The notes under the pieces: model-generated
What the model was told of the DNA's origin: nothing
Seen by the model: the letters and a program-made list of their open reading frames with translations, nothing else
Database searches by the model: none
In this document: positions 25,001-40,000 of the stretch, piece after piece
How the letters are laid out: each line of letters begins with the position of its first letter
Position numbering within the stretch: the first letter of the stretch is position 1
DNA from: Emydura subglobosa
Taxonomy: Eukaryota > Chordata > Testudines > Chelidae
DNA length: 64,000 nucleotides
Direction of reading: 5' to 3'
NCBI GenBank assembly: GCA_007922225.1
Contig: ML679956.1
Coordinates: forward strand, 17,085,049 to 17,149,048
Program-made: the position numbers and the translations under genes

Positions 25001-28000
25001 AATGACCAGAATCTTAATTTTTATTATCTTTAACACAGGGAATCAATTCACTAGGTACTATCTCTAGATAACAAAAACAGCAAACGGTGGAAGATACAAG
25101 TTCATCCATTGCAGATAACCTAAAGAAGCCTATAATTCTATTGCTAAGAATGAGAACTTATGTCATTTAGGGGTTATAAACATGAAATATATTATTCCAT
25201 AAGAAATTGTTTTTGTTCAAGTCTTTTTCTCATAATAGCTTTCCCCCCTTACTGTTTCTCTCTAATGTCAAGATCAGATATGCTTCTTTCTGGAACAATC
25301 TTACATTTTGGACACTATTAACACCATTAGACATTGCTGCACTGAAAACAATATCAATGGACCTTTTGGGGTGAGAAAGCTACAGCTAGGCTGAGCCCTG
25401 AATGTCAACTGGATAAAAGTCACCAGAAATTTGTCCAACCTATAAATGCATCTCCTGTTCTGAGACACTTCACCCTTGTTCCTGTGATGAAAGGCAACCA
25501 TTTTTAACTATCATTTTTGTTATGTAATAGCATAAACAAGAACAGGAGTTGAAACAAGAGTGTTGGTGGGTGGGCTGTGGCATGATGACCGAGCTACCTG
25601 CACCTGAGACCCCTCTCTCATGTTTCCCAGTGCATCCTCTCCTCTAGGTGACAGCCTTCCAGTTTTTGCCATTTGAGGTGGAATCTCATGATTCTCCCAC
25701 TCTAGGACTAGGTCCCTAGCCACATCCCAGGATTTTTCAGCAGACCTGACTGTGATCACACCCTGCCGCACCTTCTTTCAGGGCTGTGACCAGAGGTTAG
25801 TGCACAGTGACTATACAGCTGTCTCCAAAACAAAATATTGTTTATTCTTAACAGTAGGAACAGAGCTGCACAGAAGAGAGCAAGATCATTTGAGTCCACT
25901 AAACAACTCACATGCATGTCTAGCTCACCATTTCCCTGATGATACTGGACCTGACTTAGTCACACCATCTTGTATGGACTTTCCCCCTCTTTTACAGAGG
26001 AGCAGCCCCTGACAACTGATCTCCCTCTCTGTGTAGATCCTCACTTTGGAGAAGCAGTGTCCTTTTGGTCTTTAGATTCAGGCATGACAACTATGTAAGT
26101 CTTAGCTGTAAGTGGGCTCTAGGCAGTTAATTGCCCAGCCTTGTTTCCTGCTTGTGTTTGTCAGAAGGTGGCATATCTGCACCCATTGTCTGGCCTTCAT
26201 GGTTCTTTTTTCATTAGCCAGCTAGTAAATTGAGCTAACCTATGCATTTAACTCCCAATAACTCAATATAGCTACCCAGTACCTACCTTTACAATAACAG
26301 GACAATTATATACAATATGTAGCATTTGTAGATTAATACAGAGCAATCCCACTTACATGCTTGCACTAAGAGTTGTGGTCTTGGTTCCAAAACTGCAGCC
26401 AGTTGGGATGATCCATCTTCTTGGAGATGAGGGAGAGCAGCTGTTATTTCTATACAGGATCCACTGTTTTAGATTAGGGGAAAAAAGATCTAGCATAACA
26501 CTAAAGTATAACACCTTTAAACATCTTGCTTCGTTTCACAGCAGATCAGCCGAATCAAGGATGAGACAATACCTGATTCAGCTTTTCGAAAAGAAACCAA
26601 AACAAAAAATGATATATATTGTCACAGTGGGAAGGAGGAGGGGGAAAAAAGGGGGGGGGGCCCGGCAAAAGCCTTCCTGAGGATGAAAGGAATCTTTCCA
26701 GAGTGCAAAATACCAAACTATGGAGAAAAAAATTAAGTAATGTGGATTTAAATTTTATATTTATTTGTGTATTTTATTGTTACTAGAATAGTAAAAAATT
26801 AAATATGTAAATAATGGGGAGCAATGAAGGGCAGAATGCTGGCACAGTAACTAAAATTGAAGTCAACCTTATTTTGGCCCTGATCTTTTTAGATTAAACC
26901 ATATGCTTAACTTTAATGCTCTTTGGGACTCCTCATTTGCTTAAAGCTAAGCACATGCATAAGGCTTTGTAGGATCTTAATATATACAAATATTTTAAAC
27001 AATATTAAGATTATTTACCATTTTAAGTCTTGCAAATTATGAAAATAACAGAAAATTCTGAACTTTGGTTAGCAAACTGTTAATTGAGATGCATTGATGC
27101 TTTCTGTGATTTAGTTTAGTGAAGACTAGTAAAGTCTTATGTATGATGTTGTATCACAATAGTTCTATAGCTTTTGCTATCACAATAGTTCTATAGCTTT
27201 TATAGTAATGAGATTGCAAGTTTATTATGTGGAACTTTGGTGAGAAAGCAGGGATTCTTAATGATGTACGTGTATTGATTGTATGAACGACATACACTTG
27301 AGAATTCACCGTGGCTAAGGGTATTTTCATAACTACATGACAGAGGCCTGATCTACACTAGAGAGTTCTGTTTTGTTGACAAAACAGTGCTGATGTACAC
27401 ACTGAAATCACCCCTGCCTCCCCCCCTTCCTTCCGCCTCCTCCCCTCCCCTGCTGACAAAATTGCCGTTTTTTCAACAAAATAAAACTGCCTTGACAAGA
27501 GGTGTAGGGCTTTTGTCGGCATAGCTAGGGTGACACAGTGTCAGTGTGGACCCATGGAGAGCAGAGTGGACATCAGCCAGCTCTGTAATTATAGTGGTGG
27601 CTGAAAATTAACATATCTTATCTCGACTTATTCTTCTAGTGTAGAAAAGGCCAAAATTAAATCAACAATTTTTGTCCTGTGGTAAGACTAAAGTTTCTTC
27701 GTCATTGACTTCTGAGAAATTTTGTCCTTCAGCTACTGCTGAACCATTTATTATGGTTTAGAATAAAGTAAAAGTTGCTAAATAATTGCCTCTATCATTA
27801 ATTTAATTTTCTATTGGTTTAGGCATTTATCCACTGCTTCTTTTATATACTTTATTAGATTATTTTAAATATCATGTATATTTCATGTTCATAGCAACTG
27901 AATGGGACACTGATAGAAATCTGAAAAATGGGAATTGGTATTACATTTTACACCAGTGTTCACCAGAAATACTTTTCTAATTTTTTTTTTTTAATCTGAT

Positions 28001-31000
28001 ACATCTGATTAAAATGTGTGTCATTAATTAGTGCAGAGATAGGTGTGGAAGAGGAGCAGATGGTATGGTACATTGCTGCAAAGTGTAAAAACTTTCCAGC
28101 TGTTTGAACATACATTTATTGTCACCCTAAAGGGCAAGATTTAAGGAGCTACGCCTGTCCCAGGAAAATATTAATGACTTGTAAATCTTTTTTTCTGTAT
28201 TGCAGCTGACTTTGGTCTTGCAAAGCAGAAGCAAGAAAACAGCAAACTCACATCAGTTGTGGGAACTATTCTCTATTCCTGGTAAGAATAAAATAATTAT
28301 AGAATCTTCAAGTACAATGATTTCTGTCTCCATGGTTATTTTTCTCTGACTGAAATATGAAGGAAGATTTCGAATGGTACAATATGTGCACCCCATTGGA
28401 ATTTGATTTTAGTGATCGGTGCATGTAGTGATTGTTCAGTTACATTATACAGATGAAAAAGTTGTGTTCCAAAAGGCATTTCCAGGTGGTACTGATGGAT
28501 TTAATTATACTGATTGTGCTGATCAGTCAGCATTTGGTTGTAAAATCAGCTTGGAAGTATTTGTTTGTTTGTTTTGTTCTTTGATTTTTCAAAGATGGGA
28601 AAGAATGACACACCTTTTAGTTGGCCACTCAGTTGCAGGTAAATAGTGGTATAGTATATGGGAGTACCATTTTGAGCTAATAACCTTGATTGGCATTAAA
28701 ACACTTAGTAGAACTTGCTCTCTCTTTGCAGGATGGAAATTTTTGCTTCACTGCATGTGTGCATTTGGGAAGCTAACTCTTTGATAGACTTGTTGTAGTG
28801 GTCCTTTGGTTATGATCAAAATAGGGATTACCCTTTTCTGTCCTTATAGTGGGATTCTATTGTATTTACACTAAAATATCTTGACACTTAGAGATTAAGA
28901 AGCCAACTGGAAATTTCTTTCTTCATGTTTTCTTAACTGCATGATTTTCAGTAATTTCACAGTTTTGCAATAAATGTGTGAATGACAACTCCAAAAGTTT
29001 GTTGCCTTAGTCAGTACATTATTCACTGTGACAAATCAGCGCTGTTTCTTTTGACATCTCTATTTGAGGACAAGTCAAAATGAGGGACCATATTGTGTTA
29101 AATTAGAATACCAATCAGACTACCTAAATTTCAACAAGATTACCGCTGCCTAACTGACTAGCATTTTAATATCTATAGTTAATGGAATGGTGAGTAGAAT
29201 CTGTCAAAAAGGTTCAACTCAAAATGTGAAAAGTATGTGTCACTGAGACCATTAGATGTATGTCAAATACTCCCTAACAGAAGTAAATGCTTGCAATGCA
29301 GAATATTAAAATATTTTCTTTTTCATGATATACATCACAAATTACAAATACACCCATTCTCAAAAGTTGTATTTTGAACAAAAGTGAGCAGGTTTTGGTG
29401 TCATTCTGTGTTACAGAATAAATCATAGAAAGCACAAACCCAGTTTTCAGCTAGTAGAAGATGACATGCTGTGGACTTATTCCCAAGGCTGCCCATTAAG
29501 TTACGAATTGTTGCTGATATTGCTAGAAAAATGAGCATCAAGAATTAGTTAAAGAATTGTTCATCTTCCGCGTATTATATCTCATTTCTGGATTTGAGAT
29601 TCCATAAATTGTGTGTTTTGCAGTCTGACTCCTGAGCAAAAGTCTACTAAGATTTGCTTAATTCACTATATTTTTATTAATGAAATACATTTACAGTAAC
29701 TGGAGAGGGAATCTTGCAGTCTCCAAACATTCCTTATTCCCACCCTGGTTTGTTTTAGCTTCACTCAGCATCCTTTTGGGGTAGGCTCTGCTATGCCTTC
29801 ACTTGTGACTTGATGCTCATGCTGTTGCCCTTATTCAACATCCGTCTTCCTTAAGGACAGAAATTGGTTTCCTTCTCTCGGGAACTTCCAGCAACTCTTA
29901 TTAGCACTAGCATAAATTATTACTTACAACTATTGTAAATAAAGCAAAGTTTATTTGACACAGGAAATAAACAAAAGAAAACTGTGGATAAATGACAGAT
30001 AAGTAGGCTATAAATACTGCACACTGTAAGTTCTGAAGTCTAATGCTGTGATACTCTTACCCTAAAAAGTCTGATGAAGGTAGCTATGTTTATACTGCAG
30101 TAAAACACCCGCAATTGGCCAGTGTCAGCTGAGTCAGATTCATAGGCTCGGGTTGTGGGGTTATAAAATTGCAGAGTAGACATTTGGGCTCAGGATGGAG
30201 CTTGGGCTCTGGTACCCCGGGAGGCTTGTGGCTTCTGTTACGCCAATCCCTGCTGCCATTTTGACTTGTAAATCCTTTTGCGGCAGTAATGGTAGTTGAG
30301 ATTCATTCCTCAGAAACCACCAAATTTAAAATGGCATTCAGGGGGAGTTAGTCCCCGTGACTGATTTTAAACATCTTTAAGTGTTCAAGTCCATATCCTG
30401 ATCTCCAGTACAGCTGCTCTGTATGAGTGTATAGTGGATAAGATACTGGAAAATGTGCTTAGCTGACTATTCAAAAATTCCCTAAGAATGGAAGAATCTC
30501 TGATTGACGTTGTGCTGGTATAGCTGGCTCTACACCAATTCTTTCCAGCTCCTCTAGAAGGCATGTAGGGTCATGGCTCGGCAAAGTTTTTGTTGCTGAA
30601 GAGCTACAGTGCTCCAGCAATCCTCAGCTTCTGGAACAGCCTCTTTGGGGCAGATGCAGCCAGTCACAAGTTTGAGCAGTTCTTAGGCTGCTCTAATTTA
30701 TGCCTGGGACCAAACCCCCAGTCATCTCCAGGATCATTGAGGTATAATGGTGTACAACTACCTTTGGGCTCTATTTTCCTTTCCCAAACATAGCTCAGCT
30801 AGACCTGACAGTTGGACCTTTTAACAATTCATCTTAAATGCCTATTTGAGATCCTCTATGAGTTCCTGTTTACTCATTTGAAGGTTTAAAGGTATTGCTT
30901 TTGGTTTTAAAATATTGGTTGTACCTACATTTTTATTCCTGTCTCTCCTCATCTTAATATCCCTAAACACAAATCAATGTTTGGACTCTTGTGGTCCTCT

Positions 31001-34000
31001 TCTATCCAGCTGTTTAGAAAGAGGGAGCAGGGTGAAATTCCACTTCCCTATAGCAGTGTCCCAGCATGTGGTCTTCTGGGACACCACTTGTCAGCTCCTC
31101 TTCTGCTCTTCACCAGAAATCATTGCTGCAGTGATCCTTGCCCACTCTTCAATCAGGAACATAAGGCAGGAACTGGGGACAGATGTCCTCGTATTGAAGA
31201 TGTGTGCTGGAGTTGTATAATAATCAGCTTTTAAAAGGACAGTGTATTACATTGAACTCCATACAAATGCTGTGATTATGTATGAGTGTTAGTAGGACTT
31301 GCAAGGAGATGAAAGCACCTTCAATGGAGCCAGCTAGTGCAAATTGTGACATAGTTTTTATATGGAAAACCTATTCATGAGGAACTAGATGAGCTGAAGT
31401 TATTTTGCATAAATCATTAAGCAATGCTCCCATCCTGAAGACTCTATCAGTACTAGCACTGGATTATTTTTAATGACCTATAATAAAGGTGAAAGGTTAT
31501 AATATAACCAGAATGCTTGGGATACATATAGTAGCAGCAGTAGCAAGCATAGTCCCTGCAGAAAAAGAGAGAGAGGGAATAGAAATATAGCACTGTCATT
31601 TTAAAGTGGCAGAAATTGCTTTTTTCTGAATTGGTAGGATAATAGTTTTGGATAGTCTGAAATATAAGACACTTCTGGGACAAATACAGTACAGAAACAA
31701 ATTAATAAATGTCAAAATAAGTTGTGTCTGAGTCAAATTTGTTAAATTTGGAAATACAGTATGGATTAGATGTAGCAACTGAGGTGATATGAAAAACATA
31801 CAGTGATATGTACTAAGCAAGTTTATATTCAGGCCTGACTTGTGAGAGGAAGTACTGGATCAATTTGCCTGGGGAATTGCAAAAGTACTTTTTCGTTTTA
31901 GTATCACGAAACAACAGCAGACATTGTTTTATATGTGACCTTATGTTTAGAGAATGAGGCTTATATAATTATGTTCTGTAATTGTTATGTTTTTCTATTC
32001 TGGTTCTTTGAACAATCATGCTAATTAAATTCCTTTAAATTGGTTATGTCCTTGAATTCAAATCTCCTGCAATATGTAAGTTTTGAATGCAAAGTATATT
32101 AAACTAATGTGTCTGTATTTAATATATATACAAAATGATAATGCTTTTGAGGACTGATAATGAGCTGTGAAGTTTTTCACTAGACTAAGTCACCAGAAAC
32201 AATCTGGCCCAAGTTAATAGTGACAGAATCTTTCTTATCTGTCTCCCTTGAAGTCATTTCCAGAAGAGGTGACAAATATTGAATGGATATGGAAAATTAT
32301 CTTTCCTTTCCTGGATGTCTGCCATCTCTCTGTTTCACACACTCTCAAAAAGATATTGACCTTATGATGGCTGAAAATCAAGTGTAGACCAACAGGCCTC
32401 AACATAAGTTGAATATTTAACATATGTCTTATTCATGGATGTGATAGCCAGATCTGCATATGAAAATACAAGACATTTGGCAAAAGTTGAAGTAGGTTCT
32501 AATGCTATGATTGAATTCAGAGATTGAGTTCCATTCTGTGAGACTTTATTGATATGGCAAACTGTATAAATGTTGCCAAACTGACAGAGTCAGACCTCAA
32601 GTACCGGTCAAAGGTAGGAAAGGTCTGCCCATGATAAGACTACACGCTGTGTTTGGGGTTTTAACCCTATATCCGTTTGTCATTACTGTCTATTCCTGAT
32701 CTTTTGGCAAGTTCATATGCTCTGTTATCTCCTTCCTTTTAGCAAGCATCAAACATTTTTTCCTTAATAACTTTTGATGAAACATCTTTTATGATTCCTG
32801 ATGGTTTAGGGACATGCCTCTCTTGCTCTCCCTCACATTTTGGACCATGAAACAGAAAGTCTCTCTCTCCTGGGAAGGGATAGTTTACTTCATTGATCAG
32901 AAGGCTACATTGTTTAGCTAAGGGACTAATAATAAACAGGAGTAGGTCGTACTTCCATTTGGATTTAATTTTTAATCCTTTGCAGTAGAAAGAGTATTTG
33001 CTGGTTTGGCTGAAATGGCACCAAAAGGAATAATCGTTTCTGTATGTTGATAAACAAGAGAAGATGTTTTGCATGAGTACTCTCAGAAAAACAGAAATGA
33101 ATACCGAAAAATAAGAAGAAAAAAATCAAGCCGAAAATTCCTTGTTTTCTTGTGATTTAGGGTACATTATTTAATTTTGCTGTTACCCCCTCTGTAAAAT
33201 AAGTATAATAGTGTTTACCCATCTTTGTAAGCACTTTGAAACTTAGAGATGAAGAAGCTCTATGCAAGTGCAAATTCTTTTTCTACTTTATGCTGTAATC
33301 TCCATTTGTGTCTTATAAGCATCAGGTTTTTTTTTTGTTTTATTTGTTTTGTTTTTAAATAATCCTTTTGCCAGAATAATAATACGAAGTTAATCAAAGA
33401 TTGATGGGAAAACAAATGTATTATTAATCTTGTGAAAGAGGAAGAAAAGTGATCCTGGCAATTAAATGCAACCTCTAACCCCAGTGAAACAACAGAATAA
33501 ATATAGATAGAAAAAAAAAATCACTAAACATCTGAAAGAGAAAGGAGCCATCAACAATCAGCATGAATATTAGATCTTACTAAACTAATTGGATGTCATT
33601 CTTATTTTGGATATAATTACAGAATAAGTGGATGAAAGAAAAGTGGTAAATGAAACCTATTTGGATTTTAGTGAAGCCTTAGATGCAGTATCTAAGGAAA
33701 CAGTGCAATCAAAATTAATTCAGATAACCTTTGCTATAAACACTAAACATGTGGATTGAAACCTGCTATCTGGAAGACTAGACTAAGATCCAGCAAATGA
33801 CAAAACATTTAGTTTTGGGGATGTGCTTAGAGGAGTGTTGTTGGACCCCATGTGAGATCCTGTTCTTTTAAAAAAAATACATTCACTAATGAGTCAGAAG
33901 GGAAAGTAAACCACACATTAACAAAACTTTCAAGTAAAACTAAACTGATTGGAGTCATAAATACTAGTGAGGGTAAAGGAATCATACAAATAGATAATCG

Positions 34001-37000
34001 TCTAGAAACATCTATCTATCTAAGGTACATATCTGATTCCCATCAGTGTAGCATTTGAGTGCCTTACACTCTTTAATGTATTTATCCTCACAATACACCT
34101 GTAAAGTAGGGAAGTACTATTTGTTCCCATGTTACAGGTATGGAATGGAGGCACAAAGAGGCAAAGTAACTTGCTCGCACACAGGAAATTATGGTGGAGT
34201 AGGGAATTGAACCCAATTCTTGTAAGTCCTGTACTAGCACTCTAACTACTGGGCCATCCCTCCTTTCACATGAGTAGAATATAATACAATAAGATTCAAC
34301 TTAAACCAAAAAACATTTGTACCAGGGAAAATAATTGAAAATACAGCTATTCTCTTGGAGGGAGGAACCTTCAAAGCTGTGATACCAAATGAAATGTAAT
34401 AGTGAAAGTGAATGGTAACTTAGTCATGGGTAACTCAGTCATCAATTAGCAGTGTGAAATGGCAGCCAAAAGGCCAGTGAAGCTTAAGGCAGAATAAACA
34501 AAGACAGTATATCTCAAGATTGGGAGGTGGTAATCTTTTTCTTTACAGCTCTGATGCAACCACACCCGGAACACTGTCTTTCATTATGGAAACCATGTTA
34601 CCAGAAAGATACTGACAAATTGATGAAGTTCAGAGAAGAGCATTAAAAACAAGGAACTAGAGGGATTTATTTATGAGAAAAGATTAGAGTTAAATTTATA
34701 CAGCTTGTCTTAATAACAACAAGGTGGGAGAATAATAGTCTAACAGTATTGAATGATGTAAATATCAAACATAGAAAAGTATTATTTAGATTGTACAAGG
34801 GGATTAGACTAAGAATGATGTGTAATGAAGAAAGGGAAAATGTTGGTGGAATGTCCCATTTGCTAGGCTTACTGTATTTGCCAGCAGAATAATATTCCTG
34901 GGGAAGAGCTAGAAGTCCCATCACTAGGCATATTTAACAATAGATAGGACAGAACACTAGAAAACATCTCCTGGTGAACAGTCCTGTACTGTTAGAGAAA
35001 TCAACTAGATGACCTAGTAGGTATCTTCCAACTCTGGATTCCAGTAACAGCAGAGTTCTTTTAGTCAGTGTAACTCAATGTATGAGTCTTACAAAGTCAT
35101 GCTTTGAGCTTCATTGATGAAAGAGAAGTTAACAACATTTAATGTCAACGTGCGCATGTGTGCGCATACGTGTACTGACACACAGATATACGCACACCCT
35201 GCTCACACACATTCCTCCAGACTCTGAAGATTTGCTTTAATCTATTTAAAATATAAAAGAAGTAGAGTATAATCATTTTGCTGAACAGATGGTGAATTTA
35301 ATCCACTAGTTTGGAAAGAAATTTACTAATCTACCAAGCCAATAGAGTTCTGTCTCTCTGGGAAGTACATTATTGCTTTTTTCTTTGTGTGGGCATTCCA
35401 TAAAAGTAATGTCAGTGGTGACAAAATTGTCATTTAATCCTTTGCTTCAGTGATTTGAGACTTTACATTTGTGATCCTTTTGAGACAGAGAATATATATA
35501 ATATGAATGAATAACTTTCCACCAGCCAAAAGCAGTCATTTGATCCAAATATTTTATGAACGTGTAAATATCTTCTTTCTCCTAGTGCTAATATTACTGA
35601 TATTTGTTTACTGCCATTAATTTTCCTTTTTCTTTCTGCTAATGGCAGAGGATGAACATTCAGATGAGCTTTATGTTACTGTAACATTTGAACTGTAGTT
35701 ACTCTACCATTAATTCCTTTTCTTTCACTCTTTCCTGTCATTGATGTCATCAGTCTAGTATCCTGGCAGTTTTTCTATTGTGTTCCTTTCCTCTATGCTC
35801 TGTTGCCAACACATGCTGTGCCATCCCAGTCTCCAGTGCCTGTGTACATAAATAAGCAACCTCATGTTGTTTTCTTATTGATGTCTTCCTAATGCTGTGT
35901 TTTTGTGTCATTAGTGATCAGTTCGTGCTCTCACACAAATGTTGTACTTCAGTTTGGAGTGTGGCTTTTGCTGAGTTGCTTACTTTTTCACTGTGGCCAG
36001 ATTTCTGAGCTTTGGAACAGAATAGTAGAGACTTGCACTTACCTGCCATAGTCTGTTCTTGGTTTGGGCATAGGATATTCCTTCCCTGCTATTCTCTCTA
36101 CCTCTCTTTTCAGCTGAGTCCAGCACACTGAGTGTTAATTATACTTAAAGATCTCTAACTGTTTACCATTAAATCACTGCCTTCCAAACACTCACTAGTC
36201 AATTGTCATCCTCCTCCCTGGATTCCTCTTTAAAAAAGTGAGGACCAGGGAAGTAAATGGCACTGCTTTTCTCTTCTTAACCTTTTGCCCCCAAGAAAAT
36301 GTTCTATCCTCTACTTAGGTGGGTATGTACTTTGTCATTAAAGGCCACAGGCCAGCCACAGCACCAGCCACATGTGAGTCAGCATAACGAGCCAGGCATC
36401 TGCCTCATGGAGCAGCCACCCCACGAAAGACTGTTGGGATAGGAAGAAAGAGGTGTGCTTGTGGTTTCCCTCCAAAAGAATTTGGGATGGAGGAGAATCA
36501 GCACCAGAAATAGGATAGACATCTGGGTGGGGAATCCTGCAAAGGAGCACCTGTGCTCCTCACGAGAAATAGGAGGCAACCTGGGAGAATCAAAGGAGAA
36601 ATATCCACCCTCCTCCCTAGAGATGGCTTAGACAGTTGTGGGGGAGGCATAATATGAACAATACCTGTGTTCTCCTCTTATGCATGGATCTGAGACAGCT
36701 GGGGAGTTTGGGGCAGAGAGTTGGTAAGGAGAGGAGGAGTTGAGGAGCTCAGTCAGATAGTTATGTTTAAACAGCTTTGAGCACTCAATTCCCAGTTCAT
36801 CCCTTATCTGCTTGCAGAGTTGCTAGCAGTCTTCTCATCACCCCTTCTAGGACTGAGCCCGTCTGCTGCTTGGGGTACTTCCCTCATCATTTCCTACAAT
36901 ATTTGTTGTAAAATTTCAACCTTATGAAAGGAGCCTAGTTGACCAGAATGGGGCTGAGGTTCTCTTCCATAGTCATGTACCTTAATTTATGTGGCAAACT

Positions 37001-40000
37001 GCTGGGACCTGATGGCAGGATTATATGTAAGCCAGTCATGCTGCCAGTTCTTGGCAGGGGAAGGATAAAAGGCATGCAACGGGATTGCTACTAAGTGTAT
37101 ATGACCCAAGATCTGTGGGATTGGGACATTCAGTTCCCAAGAAATCTTGTACTCTATGTGTGTCAATATACACATACCTTGCCTCTTTTCCTCCACTACT
37201 AAATCTGCACCCTTGAGAAAAGAAAGCAGCTCATTTTTCATTATCTCCACCACATGGAATTTTTCAAGATATTTTTTCCCTGCTGTGGAACTTTGCAGAA
37301 AATATGTCTTAGCTCATCAGCACCAGGAGCAGAATTTTCCAGTGTGGTTACAAATGCATTTTGCAGTTGTGCTAACAACAGAACTCTGGACTTATCAGCT
37401 CCAAAAGAGTTAATTTAAAAAGATAAGAATGATTTTTCTTTGAGGTGGCCTCAGCTATTCCTTTCTATGGAATAAAGAACATAAGAATGGCCATACTGGG
37501 TAGAGCAGTGGTCCATCTAGTCCAGTATTCTTGTCTTCCTACAGTGGCCAGTGCCAGATACTTCAGAGGGAATGAACAAGCAGGGCAATTATTGCATGAT
37601 TCATCCCCTGTTGTCCAGTCCAGCCTCTGGCCCCCAGAGACTTAGGGACATCCAGAACATGGGGTTGCATCTCTGACCGTCTTGGCTAATAGCCATTGAT
37701 TGACCTATCCTTCATTAACTTATCTAATTCTTTTTTTAACCCGGTTATACTTTTAGCCTCACAGCATGCCTGGAAACGAGTTCCACAGATTGACTGTGCA
37801 TTGTGTGAGGAAATACTTCCTTTTGTTTGTTTTAAACCTGCTACCTTTTAACTTCATTGGATGACACCTAGTTCTTGTGTTATGGGAAAGAGGAATATGA
37901 CACTTCCTTTTTTACTTTCTCCACACCATTCATGATTTTATAGACTTCTATCATATTGCCCCTTAGTCATCGCTTTTCCAAACTGAACAGTCCCAGTCTT
38001 TTAAATCTCTTCTCATATAGAAGCTGTTCCATATCCTAATAATTTTTGTTGCCCTTCTTTGTATCTTTTCAAATTCTTATTCTTTTTTTGAGTTGAGGCG
38101 ACCAGAACTGCATCCAGTACTCAAGGAGTGGGCATACCATGGATTTATATAGTGGCATTATGATATTTACTATCTTATTATCTGTCCCTTTCATAATGGT
38201 TCCTAACATTCTGTTAGCTTTTTGACTGTCGCTGCACATTTAGTGGAAGTTTTCAGAGAACTATCCACAATGACTCCAAGATCTCTTTCTTGTGTGGTAA
38301 CAGCTAATTTAGACCCCATCATTTTGTATGTCTAGCTGGGATTATGTTTTCCAGTGGGCATTATTTTGTATTTCACAACACTGAATTTCACTGCCATTTT
38401 GTTGCCCAGTCACCCTGTTTTGTGAGATGCCTTTGTAACTCTTTGCAGTCAGCTTTGGACCTATCTTGAATAATTTTGTATCAGCTCCAAACTTTGTCAC
38501 CTCACTATTTATCCCCTTTTTTCAGGGAATTTATGAATGTGTTGAATTGCACTGGTCCCAGTACAGATTCCTATTTACCTCTCTCCTCTCTGAAAACTGA
38601 CCATTTCTTCCTATTCTTTGTTTCCTGTTTTTTAACCAGTTACTGATCCATGAGAGGACCTTACCTCTTATCTCATGACTGCTTACTTTGCTTAACAGCC
38701 TTTGGTGAGGGGCCTTGTCAAAGACTTTCTGAAAGTCCGGGTACACTGTATCCACTGGATCACCATCGTCCATGTTTTTTGACCCCTCAAAGAATTCTAA
38801 TAGATTGGTGAGTCATGATTTCCCTTTGCAGTTCCCCAACAAATCGTGTTCATTTATGCTAATTTTGTTCTTTACTATAGTTTCAACCAGTTTGCCTGGT
38901 ACTGAAATTAGGCTTACCAGCCTGCAATTGCTAGGATCACCTCTGAAGCGTTTTTAGAAATCAGCATTACATTAACTATCTTCCAGTCATCTGGTACAGA
39001 GGCCGATTTAAGCAATAGGTTTCATACCACAGTTAGTAGTTCTGCAATTTCATATTTGAATTCCTTCAGAACTCTTTAGTGAATACCATCTGGTCCTGGT
39101 GACTTATTACTGTTTAATTTATCAATTTGTTCCAAAACCTTCTCTATCGACACCTCAATCTCGGACAGTTCCTCAGATTTGTCATCTAAAAAGAATGGAT
39201 CAGGCATAGGAATCTCCCTCACAATCTCTGCAGGACAGACTAATATATAGAATTAATTTAGGTGCTCTGCAGTGGTCTTGTCTTCCATGAGTCCTCCTTT
39301 AGCACCTTGATCATACAGTGGCCCCACTCACTCTTTGACAGGCTTTCTGCTTCTAGTGTACTTAATTTTTTGTTTTGTCCTTCGGTGCCACTGAGCTTTA
39401 GGGAAAGCAGTGCCTGTTGGAGCCACACAAGTGCCTTCTTTCAGTCAAATGGCCGTAACTAGCCATCCACCATAGATAATAGGGACCATCTGATCATTTC
39501 TGGAGCAATTTTTGGTAGGATTGATTCAGAAGTCCTTAGTTTTTATAGCTGTTTTACTGTTTTTTAGTTAACTAAGATATGTCAGGTAGTTTGTGCTGTT
39601 GGATATTTATTTTTTATTCTGGACCTAGAGTTCTCAGACCATGCCTTCAAGGACTCAGATAAGAAGTGTGGATTTAAATGGTGGCCAGTCTTGCTCCTCC
39701 ATGTTCTCAGAAACATGCATGTATCTGCTATTTGTTCTGCTTGGGGGAACCTCCTTCCTTTAATTGCTGCTCAGTGTGTAGGGCCTTCACAACCTGAACC
39801 TGTACCAATAGGCAGCAGATGCTCTTTGCTTTCATCACCAAGGAGTCCTTAGAAGTCTAGACCAGTGGTTCCCAACCTTTTAGAGTGAAAGCCCCACTGG
39901 TAAACACTAGGTAAAACACGCACCCCCCTTTACTCCCCGACCCACTCCCTTACTGGCCATAAACACACACTATAAACACATATAATGATAATAATCCTCA

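Larger units (their letters stand above)
26201..27344 (+). other. NEK10: Intron stretch with an old repeat and a G-run
   Basis: Holds a G-rich run (about 26629-26663), an old dispersed repeat (26866-26985) and a 26-base tandem duplication (27152-27203). No gene seen. Confidence 0.5.

Noticed and set aside
29690..30010. Possible LTR with AATAAAC-like signals
   Set aside because: No paired ends, no TATA box and no second copy in the window; too weak to list.
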